Positions 23,885-35,208 of a stretch of DNA of 64,000 bases are shown here, one piece after another; position 1 is the first letter of the stretch; the number at the start of each line of letters is the position of its first letter. The notes under the pieces were generated by a model. It ran no database searches, was not told the origin of the DNA, and saw only the letters and a list, made by a program, of their open reading frames with translations. A program made the translations under genes and the position numbers. Source of the DNA: Coriaria nepalensis (Eukaryota > Streptophyta > Magnoliopsida > Cucurbitales > Coriariaceae); the NCBI GenBank assembly GCA_027186245.1, contig CP114489.1:4781501-4845500 (forward strand), written 5' to 3'.

Positions 23885-24649
23885 ATGACGAGAAACCAAG
23901 TTGAAGAGAGATTCACAAATTTCTTTGAGAAATGGGTGGGCCGACTTGAAGAATATGTTCTGCAACTTCTGAAGACGTCGAAAGAGAAACTAACAAATGA
24001 AACCGACCATCAAGCCTTGGTCTCAATGCTGACTTCTCATCACAAAGAGTATTATACGGTGAAATGGGCTGAAGCCCATGAAGATGTTCTTGCTTTCTTC
24101 TGCCCTGTTTGGTTGACCCCCTTGGAGAATGCTTATACTTGGCTTACTGGTTGGAAGCCATCCATGGTTTTCGGACTCATATCCTCGATGAGGAAGAGTG
24201 CGAGTTTCAAGGCGTTGGGAGTGATGGATAGCTTGAGCGACTTGTCGGAGGAGCAACTGAAGAAGGTAGAGGAGCTGAGGGTGAAGGTTAAGATGGAAGA
24301 GGAGAAGGTTGAGAGGGAGATGGAGAGGCAGCAAGTGGCGCTGGCTGGTAGAAGGATGGTGGAGTTGGCTAGGGTAGCGAGTAGAGTTAGGAATATCAGC
24401 GTCGCTGGAGAGACGGCGGCATCGGCGGCGGGTGATAGGGTGGAGGGGTTAGTGGGGTTGGCGTTGCAGAGCTTGTTGGTTGGGTTGGAGAAGGTGATGA
24501 AAGCGGCGGATTGTGTGAGGCTGAAATGTCTAAAGCGAGTGTTGGATTTGCTTACTCCAATACAATGTGTGGATTTCTTGGCTGCTTTTTCCATGAATCA
24601 GACTCAGATTAGGCGCTGGGGAAGAAAAAGGTTTGCAGCAAGCTGCTAG
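23885..24649 (+). CDS. DOG1-domain protein (DOG1-like)
   Basis: Single-exon, 254-residue protein of the DOG1 family. DOG1 itself controls seed dormancy through PP2C phosphatases and haem binding; the role of this paralogue is not known. The N-terminus (FTNFFEKWVGRLEEYV, 10-25) is the family's F-x-x-F-x-x-W motif. WLTPLENAYTWLTGWKPSMV (76-95) is the conserved central W-rich motif. Residues 115-155 form a charged coiled coil, and LTPIQCVDFLAAF plus RRWGRKR (223-249) form the usual C-terminal block. An upstream in-frame ATG exists at 23,774, but it precedes the TATA box at 23,796, so 23,885 is chosen. No lesions are seen. It is the intact neighbour of the broken copy 3.7 kb upstream, though the two are diverged and not a recent duplication. 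Confidence 0.88.
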   Translation: MTRNQVEERFTNFFEKWVGRLEEYVLQLLKTSKEKLTNETDHQALVSMLTSHHKEYYTVKWAEAHEDVLAFFCPVWLTPLENAYTWLTGWKPSMVFGLISSMRKSASFKALGVMDSLSDLSEEQLKKVEELRVKVKMEEEKVEREMERQQVALAGRRMVELARVASRVRNISVAGETAASAAGDRVEGLVGLALQSLLVGLEKVMKAADCVRLKCLKRVLDLLTPIQCVDFLAAFSMNQTQIRRWGRKRFAASC

Positions 24650-25440
24650 ATTAATGAATCTCCCGCCCTATAAGAAAAACCGTCCACAGCCAATATATTA
24701 AATGATGCTGATCCACCTTTATATATATAATATAGTCTTATTAATCATCTCCTAACTAATGCAATTTTTTTTTTTTGGCTTGTTTTCTGAGGGGTTGAAG
24801 AGAGCCCTTCCTTTTTTATTTTAATATATAGTTATTAATTAATTAGTGTGGGTTTTTTTATTTTTTCTATTTCTGTAATCGTCTTATTTTCTGTTTTTGA
24901 AAGGTATTTGTAACTTTTGACCATCTTGAATTCAAGATACATCGATCGGAGAAGTTCTGCTATGCTTTGTATACCACCCTGACCAGACGTGTAGATCTAT
25001 CACGCTGTCTCACGCATGCACTGATCGGATTATTATACTTAAGATAGAACTTAGAAGACGTATATGTTAGGTAGGGCGTTTACCAATTAAATGAGACGAA
25101 AAAACTTCAAGATGAATACAAATTGTAGGGCACAGTACATCATTGTTCATACGTGTTTATGGTGTAGGTTTCTTTTTTCTTTTGAACCCTTCGAACTCCC
25201 AATCTAATTATATAAGGACGCAAGTTAAAGATATTTTTCTTGGATGGACTACGTATACCATTGACTCTTCTATCTCATTGTTAATTTATAGAAAGTAAGT
25301 ATGCGTAAATAGAACGGCTAAAAAGGCTCAAAAGGGAGAGCATTCCATTTCAAAAGGTTTAAGGCAAAAACCACAAAAAATAAAAATAAAAAAATAAAAA
25401 AAGGACCAGTCATAGGCTATCCTAAAACGGATGAATCCAA
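24650..25440. other. Spacer without a recognisable gene
   Basis: Contains the 3' flank of the DOG1-like gene, T-rich tracts and an A-rich tract at 25,374-25,402. I see no coding similarity. Confidence 0.5.
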
Positions 25441-25469
25441 CCATCATTCAAGGTTTTAGTGGAGAAAGA

Positions 25470-28440
25470 TTATGCAATTTGTATTTAACAAAAAAGATGA
25501 CGTTATCAATAATGATGGTAGGAAGGCAAAAAGAATTGTTGTGGACACGATTGTTCTTCTCTTTTCAAATGAGGTAAATAAAATTAGAAAACACGAAGCG
25601 GGCCACCCTAGAGGCAAGAGCCGAAACACTCAAGGAAAAAAGTCAAGAAACCATATCATTCGAAATCACAAGAGAGGCAGGAGCACTAAAGAGCGGAGCC
25701 AAGGCATTCAGCACACAAGTGGCAAAACAATAAGTTTCAAGAATATGATTCATTTATGCACCATTAACGAGCCAAAGAGGGCAAACATTACAAGTTGAAG
25801 TACCAAAAAGCGAAATCAGGTCAGTAGTTGCTAGACGGTTCAAGAGAGTAAGCAAATTGATGAAAGCGAACCGAGGGATATTGCCCTTAAACCAAGCCAC
25901 CTCAAACCAAGGACCCAAATGAGCTCTTGAACGAAAATGATCTCCTAGGCCGAAACTATAGAGAAACCGGAGTTGGAGTGGACCCGTGTGAATGAGCTAG
26001 TCCGATATACTATGCCCCAGAGTAAGAGAATGTGGGATAAGGTCTTGGATCTCCCACCAAGCAATGCACAGGGGCAAGGGAACGACTAAAAGAAGTTATC
26101 AATAATGTTACTCACCCTTAGGTTAGCACTAATCTTAGACGAAACAATAGTCACACTATCAATAAGGTTTCCAAGAAGGCCAGTCGGAATCCACAAATCA
26201 TACAATAAAGAAATAGTGGAATCATCGTCAACTTTCCATAAGAACGAAGACTTAGCATGATTCTGAACTCTTTGAAATTTTTCTCTAATTCCAAGTGCAA
26301 TCACTCCGAATCCGACAAACTCAAAAAAAAATTATTTCTAAGAAGATGATTATAAAACCAAGAGGGCCAAATTGTATTGGTATAAGAGAAAATGTTCTAA
26401 ATGTGCTTAAGTTGGACGACCCAGTTCCATTTCATAATATTCTTAACTCAAAGGCCACCCTCATTTTTAGGAAAGTACACAATCTCTCAAGTAACCTTAG
26501 CACCACCAACACTAATCAAAACCCCTTTCCGAAGGAATTCTCTCATAATACGGTCAATCTCCTTACAGTTTTGGTAGGGAAAGTGAAAAGCATAGACTAA
26601 TAAACTTGGATAGAGAAAATGGTAAAGTGGATAAGTTAGAGCCTACACGCAAAAGAGAGAAATTTAGAAGACCAACTCTTCACTCTGCTAATAATTATAT
26701 CCATAAAAGGTTTACAACCCAAAGAAGAAAGCTTGGAAGAGGATAGGAGAATACCAAGGTATCTTATAGGAAGAGAGCCCATGGAAAAGCCAATAGAAGA
26801 AGTTATCAAACACTTGATGTGGTAAGGGACATTACCGAAGAAGATATTGCTCTTAGAGGGGTTACGAGTAAGCTCTGAAAGAGAAGAAAAAAACCAAATT
26901 GCTTCCTTAATAGCTAAGGACAAATCAAGATCCTCTTTAGAAAACACCATCAGGTCATCCGCAAAATAAAGATGGGTGATTTTATCTCTTTCGCATTTAG
27001 TATGAAGCAAAAATCGGTTATTGGAACATAAACCATTAACAGCCCAAAGCAAACTTCCATACAAATCACAAAATGTTAAGGGGATGCTAGTCCTTTTGCC
27101 TAATATCCTGGTTACTCCTAAAGAAACCCATAAGCTACCTGTTAAGTGAAACCGAGAGAGATGGAGTAGTGATGCAAGCCATAATCCGAGTGGCAAATAT
27201 AGGCGGAAAATTCATAATCCCAAGCACCTTTTGAATAAAATCTCACCTAATCATGTCATAGGCTCATACGGTCAATTTTGAAAGTACATTTTAGAACGCC
27301 CTTGTTTAAACGGTAACCATGCAAGAGCTCTTGGGGAAAGAGTATATTATCACTTATATGCCTCCCATTAATAAAGGCGGATTGATTATTTCTAGTAAGA
27401 CCATCAATAACCAACTTAATTCCCTTACTAAGGATTTTAGTAATGCATTCGTTTATGGTATTGCAAGAGAGATAGACCTTAAATCAGAAAAATGGATAGG
27501 AATGGGTACCTTTGGGACAAGAGAGATAGTTGTGGTGTTAACCTTCTTAAGAAGAATACTATGCCTGAAAAAGTGTTGGACCTCTTAATAAAATCCTCCC
27601 GGATAATGTCCCAACAATTATGGAATAAATTAGCACTAAAGCAATCTGGGTCGGAGCCATTGCTAGCTTTAATATCAAAAAGAGCATTTTTGATTCCTCT
27701 TCAAAAACCTCTTTAACAAGAGAAGAGTGAAACGAAAACTCAAGATTCTTAGAAATGGCATTAGAAAGGGTGGAGAGATCCAACGGAGGGGGCAAGTTCG
27801 ACAAAGGAAGAGTGGCGCACCACTTCAAACTTAACTTCTTCATAATCATCAATAATACTACCATTAGAACAAGTAATAGACACAAGCTTTGCCTTGGCCG
27901 TATGTTGCTTAATGAATGTATGGAAGACTTTGTTGTTTTGGTCCCTAAGGTTAAGCCCATTAATGTGAGTTTTTTGCTTCAAAAAACTCTCCTCAATAGA
28001 ACTAACAACAAGATATTAGCAAGCGCCTCCTTCTCTTTGAAAAGAGAGATCAGGTTAGGAGAAGGGGGGGAACGGTTCAAGGCTTGGAGGTGCTCAAGGT
28101 CAATATGGGCTTCCACAACATCAAGGTTGATATTTTTGAAATGAGAATTACTAAAGTTCTTAAGAGCTACTATAGGTTTTTAAGCTTACGAGTGAGCCTG
28201 AACATAGGGTTGCTAACCACCTCCAAATTCCAAGCATTAATGAAAATGGGCCTAAAATCCGAATTATCCATCCAACCATCAAAGAACTTGGACAATGGAA
28301 TTTTCTAGTTTCCATAATACCCAAAATAAGGCTATGGTCCGAAATCCCAGGAAGGAGAACAAAAAGCCTAGCATTTAGAAATTTATCATTCCAAACAATA
28401 TCAGAGAGAGCCCGATCAAACTTCCACATGATAAGATTGT
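25470..28440 (-). pseudogene. LINE (L1-type) ORF2 relic
   Basis: Minus-strand non-LTR retrotransposon. Reading leftwards: the endonuclease C-terminus at about 28,430-28,330 (KFDRALSD, LLPGISDHSLI), the linker at 27,980-27,760 (LNLRDQNNKVFHTFIKQ), the reverse transcriptase at about 27,200-26,640 with catalytic YFADDLMVF at about 26,944-26,970 and GSLPIRYLGILLSS, then the zf-RVT region at about 26,300-25,800 (LWYDLW-like LLYDLWIPTG, WFKGNIPRFAF, NRLATTDLIS). Frameshifts and stops are scattered throughout. The 5' edge is near 28,440-28,460. No poly-A (poly-T on the plus strand) is visible at the left end, so the 3' end may be lost. Confidence 0.8.
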
Positions 28441-28460
28441 GTTTATCTAGCCCCCTATTA

Positions 28461-29900
28461 GCCCTAGCATTTAGAAATTTATCATTCCTAACAAATATAG
28501 GTTTTTTTTTTTTCTGGTTAAGATTCTTAATGAATCTAATTGAACCATATCAATTTGATTAAGTTATTCGCGAATGATTGGGTTTCTCATGATAATTCGA
28601 TTTTATTTGAATATCTCGCAAAAAAATCTGATTGTTACGATCAATTTTTCTCGGTAAAAAGTTAAATTATTTCATTTTGTTTTTATCGAGAAATCATATA
28701 AGGTTTCATTTTTTTTTCCCCTAATTTTTCTTTTTAGATTTGGATTATAAAATAAAATAATAAATTAATAGGAGATAAAAATAAAAAAAATAAAAAATGA
28801 AGGATAAGAATAATAAATTTTTTTTTAATGACGTGATATAATATATTAGCGTATCACATTAGTACTATTATCTGAAATCTAATCATATAGACTAAAATAT
28901 CTTATTTAGACTATACATTGACTAAAAAAATTTCATAAACTATATAAATACGAATTTATAAAAATCAAACTATACATAAACTTAAAAATGAATTAATCTT
29001 ATCATTTATGCTATGTTATGAAAATTTATCCTCATTTGTCCTTTTTTTATATAAATCTAATTATTTCACACTTTAAAAGAATGCAAATTTAACATACTCT
29101 AAATTAATCCTGAATTTTTCTCTATCGTTTTATTTTGATTCCTGAGGTCCAAAAACTAAGAAGAAAAATTATATAGAGAAGTTTTGGAAAATTCTCCCAA
29201 ATATTTTATTTTACTTTTTCTCTTTTCCAAACAGTCATCTGCCATTTCTTTTTAGTTGAGTTTTATTGCAAAAGTGGGTGAAATAAGGATTGGGAAGGAT
29301 GTGGGAAATATAAAAATTAAAAAGTATAGGGTAATATATTATTTCTGAAATAACTTCAAACATTAAAATAGAATAAAAAAGAAGCTCTAAGGACCCATTT
29401 GCTTCAATTTAAAAATTTAAAGACACAAATAGAAAAGTATGAAATTATTGAGGGAAAACAATAATTTAGCCAAAATTTAAGTAAAGAAACTTTGGAGTGA
29501 AATAGTATATTATTTCACGACCAGTTCACTAGAATACTCGTTCATATAATCTAGAAAAACAAAGAAAATAAATAATTAATTAATTAAAGAAAAAGAATGA
29601 TCATACAAAATAAGAAAAAGGTCTCAAACAACCCGATTAATAAAAAATGGTTTCCACAAAGTTTTATGTATTCACCGAAACAAAGAGATCGACCCAGTGC
29701 TATGCTAGTCATGTGTGATGACAACAACAACAACAATCGCCGAACAATTTGATTATGATCACAAGCATAATCTAAGTTCCTTTTCACTATTATAATCCTC
29801 GAAAACCAACCGACGACTGAGATTTTAAAACATATATATAACAACAAACTGAAAACCAAAACAAGAATCAATTACCAGTTTGAGATTTTCCTTTTTCTTT
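28461..29900. other. AT-rich spacer
   Basis: Begins with a repeat of CCTAGCATTTAGAAATTTAT (28,462) already present inside the LINE edge at 28,367. The rest is AT-rich, with no gene recognised before the 3' end of the receptor-like kinase gene. Confidence 0.5.
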
Positions 29901-29901
29901 T

Positions 29902-32841
29902 TTAAGCAACCTCGGCTGATAAGATCTCGAGCTCAGCCCACCAGAGTGGAGAAAGCCTCGGAACTGCTTGCTCGGGCGAGATATCAATAACTTCCCTGAG
30001 TTTCAAAGTAACCTCTTTCATTGTTGGTCTCATTCTAGAATCCGGTTTGATACAATCTTGGATCACTTCACAAATGATATCAAGCTCATCGTTTTTGAAT
30101 GATTTCAGACTTGAATCAATCATGTAGCTAATACTCCGCTTGTCATTTAGAAACTCACTCGCCTGGAAAATCAAATTCCATTTATTCACAGATTATAAGA
30201 AAAAATAAAAGGTTACTGATAATTCAACCAAAAATGCATTATTAATTATAGTTTTAGCATACCCAGGTAGCAAGGGGCCCTTGTTCTGAAGAGTAAGGGG
30301 GTTTTCCGGAAATAATCTCGAGCAGTAATAATCCAAAGCTGTAGACATTTGTTTCTGGATCAGCAAGGGGAGGCAAAACAGAGTGGCCGGATTCAGCTCT
30401 AACTGATCTTGAAGTGCCTGTAGAACTGAAACTGATCTCAGCAACCTGGGTCAAAAAAATAAAATAAGTATAAGGGAGAATTGAGATTGTTAATTAAAAA
30501 ATGGTGGTTAGATGTTAAATAAGGGATTAGTACCTTAGCGGCATAATCATCGGTTAAGTATATAGCGGCTGAATTCAGATTGGAATGTGAAACAGGTGGA
30601 TTTATTTCATGGTGCATGTATTGAAGGCAATAACCTGTTCCCATAATTATCCTCATCCTTGCGCTCCAGTCTAGATGTTCAGCTTCTTTGACTGATGAAT
30701 AAAAATGGATATCAAATTTTCTAAATCTCTTGTATTCTGGGACATATCTATATGAGAACAAGATTCATAACTTTTTGTTTTACATTACCATGAAGGTGTT
30801 CGTAAAGGGTTCCATTCGGAGCATACTCAAACACCATCATTCTAGTGAAGGGCTCCTCCTCCTCACAGTAACCAAGTAGATTAACGAAATTCTTGTGGTT
30901 GGCTTGAGAGAACGTGACAATCTAGGTCAATCACAAAATTGAAGAAAACTACTTTAAACATATAGGAACCCAAAAAAAAAAATGCATGAAAAGTTGAACG
31001 ACAACTAAAATGGTACCTTTTTCCGGTAGGCGAGCTCGGCATTATTTGACCATTCTTTTGAGGAAGAGATGGAAGCGTAAGCAACAGCAATCTCAACTCC
31101 GCTCGAGAGGGTTCCCTTGTAAATAGTGCAACCATCAAGAGTGTCTATAATATTGCTAAAATCTTCACAAGCTCTTTCTAGCTCCGGCCGGTTCAACTTT
31201 GGAGCCCCTAAAAGTTCAAAAGAATAAACAACAATTTTTTAGTTTAGTCCTATGTGGGGTCCACAAAACATCCCATTTGTCGAGAAAGTATCAAATCCAT
31301 CGGGTGCATGCTCTAGCTGGATACCATCACATTGTTTTCTTAGTTTTACGAATCTGATGTATTAGAGTAAGTCTCAAATACTGAACCAAAAGGTGTAGAC
31401 TAAGTTTACCAGTAATAAATGCTTTCTGCAACTGCCCGCTGATTCCGGTCTTCCAAGGACCTATGTTTGTGACTCCTTTCTTTCGGAAAAAGAAGAGAAG
31501 GGCTAGAAAAACAACGAGCAGGAACACGACACATGAAGCAATAATGATTCCGAACTTTGCTCCTAAAGAGAGACCGCTAGAGGTTGACGACTGAGCATGA
31601 TCTGTTGAGGTGGGTGACGAACTATTGTTATGATTAGACGGAGGGGAATGAGGCAGAGTTGACTTTGGTGCTGGAGAAGGGGCTTTCGGTTGACTTCTCG
31701 GTACAGCTGGAAAGGTCCCACTACTCCGTGTAGTTGGAAGAGCAATAATTTGTCCGGACAAGGTTGTCTGATTGAAAGGCAATGCCGGGAGGTTGTTGGA
31801 TTCCCCAAGCAGCCTACGGTGTATGAAATGTCCGAGATTCTCTTCGTTTTGGATAATGTCAGAACGAGGAAACCCTGCTTGATGTAAACCACTATCCTTA
31901 TTCTTCTGCATCTCCAATATATATATAATTTTTTTTTATAAAAAAAAATAGGCTAAAGCTAAAGTAAACTCACTCGGTTGATCGTTTAAAGAACTCGTTG
32001 GTCGAATCGAATTTTTCTCCCGAATGCTGCTCGATCGAATGAAATTTAAGAAAGATCAGAAAGCCGGACATAATTTAGTTATACATAAAATACTTCGGAT
32101 ATTTCACATGAATAATTATTCCTTACCGTCGTGCAAACTTTCTATTTACATAGCAATATATAGAATCTGTGGAATCCAACAATTCGAGCTTCTTCTTAAG
32201 CGCTTCGATCTCACCTGGAACAGTACCAGAGAAACAATTCCTATCGAGAACTCTGTTATCACAGAGAGCATAATAAGAACCAATATTTAAAACTTGTCAA
32301 GAATTTCTTTTATAAAAGATAATAATAATAATAATTAAAAAAAATGGTTAAATGTGAAAAGTTCTTACAGAGATTTTAAATGACCAAGTTCTCCAAGCTC
32401 TGGGGTCAATGAACCTTCCAGTGAAAGGCCACCCAAGTTCCTACAACAGCATTATATCAAAAATACTATTTTGGGAAAAAAAATGAGGGTTTTAGACGGA
32501 ATGATAAGAAGTACTTACAGAATTTGGACATGACCATTGACACAATGAACACCGGACCACTTGCAAGGATCGGTGTCATAAGGATTCCAATCCTTCAAAG
32601 CATTAAGAGGATCGGAAATGATTCTTTTCCGGAATGCTAACAATGCCAATCCTAGATCAATATGAGTTTGATCAATTTCAGTTCCGAACCATTCAATGAA
32701 AAGAAGATTTAATGAAATTTAAATAAGTAGAGAATTACCTTCAACATTAAGCGACCAACATCTTTGAATACCGAAGATAAGAATCGAGACCAAGAAAGTT
32801 AAGAACCGAAGGAATATAAGTGGGTACCATCTAGCCTCCAT
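29902..32841 (-). CDS. MRH1/MDIS-like LRR receptor-like pseudokinase
   Basis: Membrane receptor-like protein similar to Arabidopsis MRH1 (root hair growth) and MDIS1/2 (pollen tube guidance). Exons on the minus strand: 32,841-32,739 (start, signal peptide with FLTFLVSILIFG), 32,651-32,519 (N-terminal LRR cap, DPCKWSGVHC), 32,440-32,369 (72-bp LRR exon), 32,252-about 32,127 (LRR, FSGTVPGEI), 31,911-31,410 (Pro/Ser-rich linker, TM about IIIASCVVFLLVVFLALLFF, then GPWKTGISGQLQKAF), 31,207-31,017, 30,921-30,789 (NFVNLLGYCEEEEPF), 30,691-30,534, 30,445-30,263 and 30,162-29,902 (LSPLWWAELE end). Phases agree at all junctions except between 32,127 and 31,911, where no canonical exon set restores the frame and two or more LRR exons seem absent. 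The kinase fold lacks the catalytic Lys (AVAY), HRD (VSHSN) and DFG (AEISF), as is usual for this family. Either the gene is a shortened variant or its ectodomain is decaying. Confidence 0.8.
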
Positions 32842-34199
32842 AGCTTGAAGACCCAGAAACGGAGGAGGAGGTTGGTAGCCACAAAGCTATACAAAGAACT
32901 ACAATCGCCAGGTTTTTCTATACATTTCACCCCCTTCAATTTTATTTATTTATTTACTTTTTTTGTTCTTTTTTTTTTTTTTTTTGAAGGGGTGTAGAAA
33001 ATTTGAAGTTTATACAACAGTCCAAACAAAAAAGAAGAAGCAATGTATACGTTTCTGTATATAATGAAATAAAACTCTAAATCTTAAGCTATGCCAAATC
33101 TATAATTATGACAAAGAAATTCAAACTCATGGAGGTTGTCCCAACCAGCAGTTGAATCATGGTCCCTCATTCTCTCAGTTTTAAGATTTCTTTGTACTTC
33201 TATTTGGCTCACAAAACACTTTCCATCAAGGAGCTCATCACAATAACCTGCACAACTTCACAGAATCTCCATTTTTCCTTTCAAATCCTATCAGAGCATA
33301 ATTTTTTGTCAGGGCGGGGGATAATTTTGAGAAAATGTAGAAGTGGAGGGGCTTGCAGGAAAGAATGTTTAAGGGGGTGTAAGTGATTAGAATGGCAACG
33401 GGGGGGAATGATGAATTGATAATTGATACTCAAAAGGCAGCAATGAAAAAGAAAAAGAAAAAAAAAAAAAAAAGAAGTTCTTTTTTCTCTTTTCTGGATG
33501 AGATCTCAGAGGAACTTCTCTTCAACCATCATCTTCTTCTGGTTTTTTTTTTTTTTTTTTCTCTCGCTCACTGCAAAAGAGAAAACAAAATCTCCCTCCC
33601 CCCTCTTCTCTCTTTCTCTCTCCTTATTATTGTTCGTTCGTTTTTTTTTTTTTTTTCCTTTCCCTCTATCTCTCTGTCGCTCCAACCTCCACCAGACACC
33701 ACCAACAAGCTGTTTTTTTTTTTTTGTTTCAATTTTTAGTTTATTTTAGATTTAGTTGAGTTGGGGGTTTATGGTGGGTCCCAAGAACCAAGAGAAGTAT
33801 TATTTGGGTAACAGATGAGTTGGGACCCACAACGACATGGGGATCACCTTTAAAAAATTATTTTTCTTTTTGAGAAGATGAGAGAGAGTAAGTACTATAC
33901 TAAGTTGAGGAAGGGTAGGTTGGAAATTCAAACGGCTTCAAACGGTATTTTGGCGGCGAGGGCAGTGAGAGAGAAATGACTGGTGCTGATATTACCCATC
34001 TCCGTCGTATACGGACGCGCTTTCCTTCTATCCGCTGACAGGACCCACAATTCCCGCCATATATATATTTTCTCCTCTCTCCTATCCCCACCTACATTCA
34101 TTCCCTGACTTGCGCGGTTGCGCCCCTCTCTTTCTTTCTTTCTGCCCCTTGGTGTGGGCCATCCCTCTTTCTCTCATCAGAATTTTATTGATTTCTTAA
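32842..34199. other. 5' flank of the receptor gene, low-complexity tracts
   Basis: Holds A- and T-runs (33,460-33,475, 33,543-33,560, 33,640-33,656) and CT-rich tracts (33,590-33,690, 34,070-34,140). A TATA-like CATATATATATTTT lies at about 34,058-34,071, with CT-rich sequence downstream on the plus strand, but no plus-strand gene follows. It may belong to a distal leader of the minus-strand gene. No coding region is recognised. Confidence 0.4.
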
Positions 34200-34635
34200 T
34201 TAGATTTTCTATTTAAAAAATATGTGATAAATTAATAATTTTTATGTAAATAATATTTTAGTAGATATCGAAAAAAATAATGTGGTAAGTTAAATTTTTT
34301 TTAAATTTATAAAAAATTCATATATATTTCAAATAAGATATACATTAATGATTCAATTCAATGGCAGGAATATGAAAAAAAATTATTTGGGAGGATATTT
34401 CTAGCAACAAATTATATTTAATTTATTAATATAAATTTTTGATAACTTACACGAGAAAATTAACTTATTACGATTATTATAATAATTTACTTGAGTTGAA
34501 AATTTAATTTTTATATTTATTAAATTTATAATCAGCTTAATAAATTATTAATTTATTAATTTATCAATAATTTAATAATTTATTAAATTAATAAATTTCT
34601 TAAATTTCAATCTATTATTTTATCCAAATTTTACT
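34200..34635. mobile_element. Degenerate pogo/Emigrant-like element, copy 2
   Basis: Shares GATAAATTAATAATTTTTATGTAAATAATATTTTAG, the ATTCAATTC block and TTATCAATAATTTAATAATTTATTAAATTAATAAATTTCTT (quoted in part) with copies 1 and 3. Its right end ATTATTTTATCCAAATTTTA resembles the inverse of the CAGTA...ATAAATTAATA terminus. Heavily eroded. Confidence 0.45.
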
Positions 34636-35208
34636 ATATATATATATATATTACTAAGTAGATTAATTCATTTTGTGGTATAAGGATGATTTATTTATGG
34701 ATAATAATAATGAGACCAAAGTCAAAACAAAATTTAGATAGAGCAATTTGTCACATTATCATTTGCTTACTCAATTATTATTTGATAACTCATCAATTAA
34801 GTAACTGATATGAATAAATGATGACGAATCATAACACTTCTTCTAAATTTTAATATAAATTTGATTTTATAATCCACAAAATGCAAAAGGATTAGTTTCC
34901 AATACATATTTTTATAAACAAAAATTATCAAAGATTTTATTTTACAAGTCTTTTTTCACACGTACTCATTTCATTTCATCATCTAAAACAAATTGAGGCG
35001 TATTTTTCCATCCCCTCAACGCCATAGAAACTCGTTTCTTACTAATCCAAAAACGTGGTAAGAACGTTTCCTTACTCCATACCATTTATATATGAAACTG
35101 ATCAATCAGAAGTACTTGACCATAAAAAAAAAAGGAAAGAAAAGGGACTATATCAGAATCCACCTACCTCATAACAACATATTGAATCTGAAGAATCCTT
35201 TCGGTTTT
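34636..35208. other. AT-rich spacer downstream of the DUF688 gene
   Basis: Contains a (TA)n run at about 34,636-34,652 and ordinary AT-rich sequence. No gene is seen. Confidence 0.5.

Noticed and set aside
33383..33749. Open frames with Lys, Phe and Ser runs
   Set aside because: They translate A, T and CT low-complexity tracts in the 5' flank of the receptor gene.
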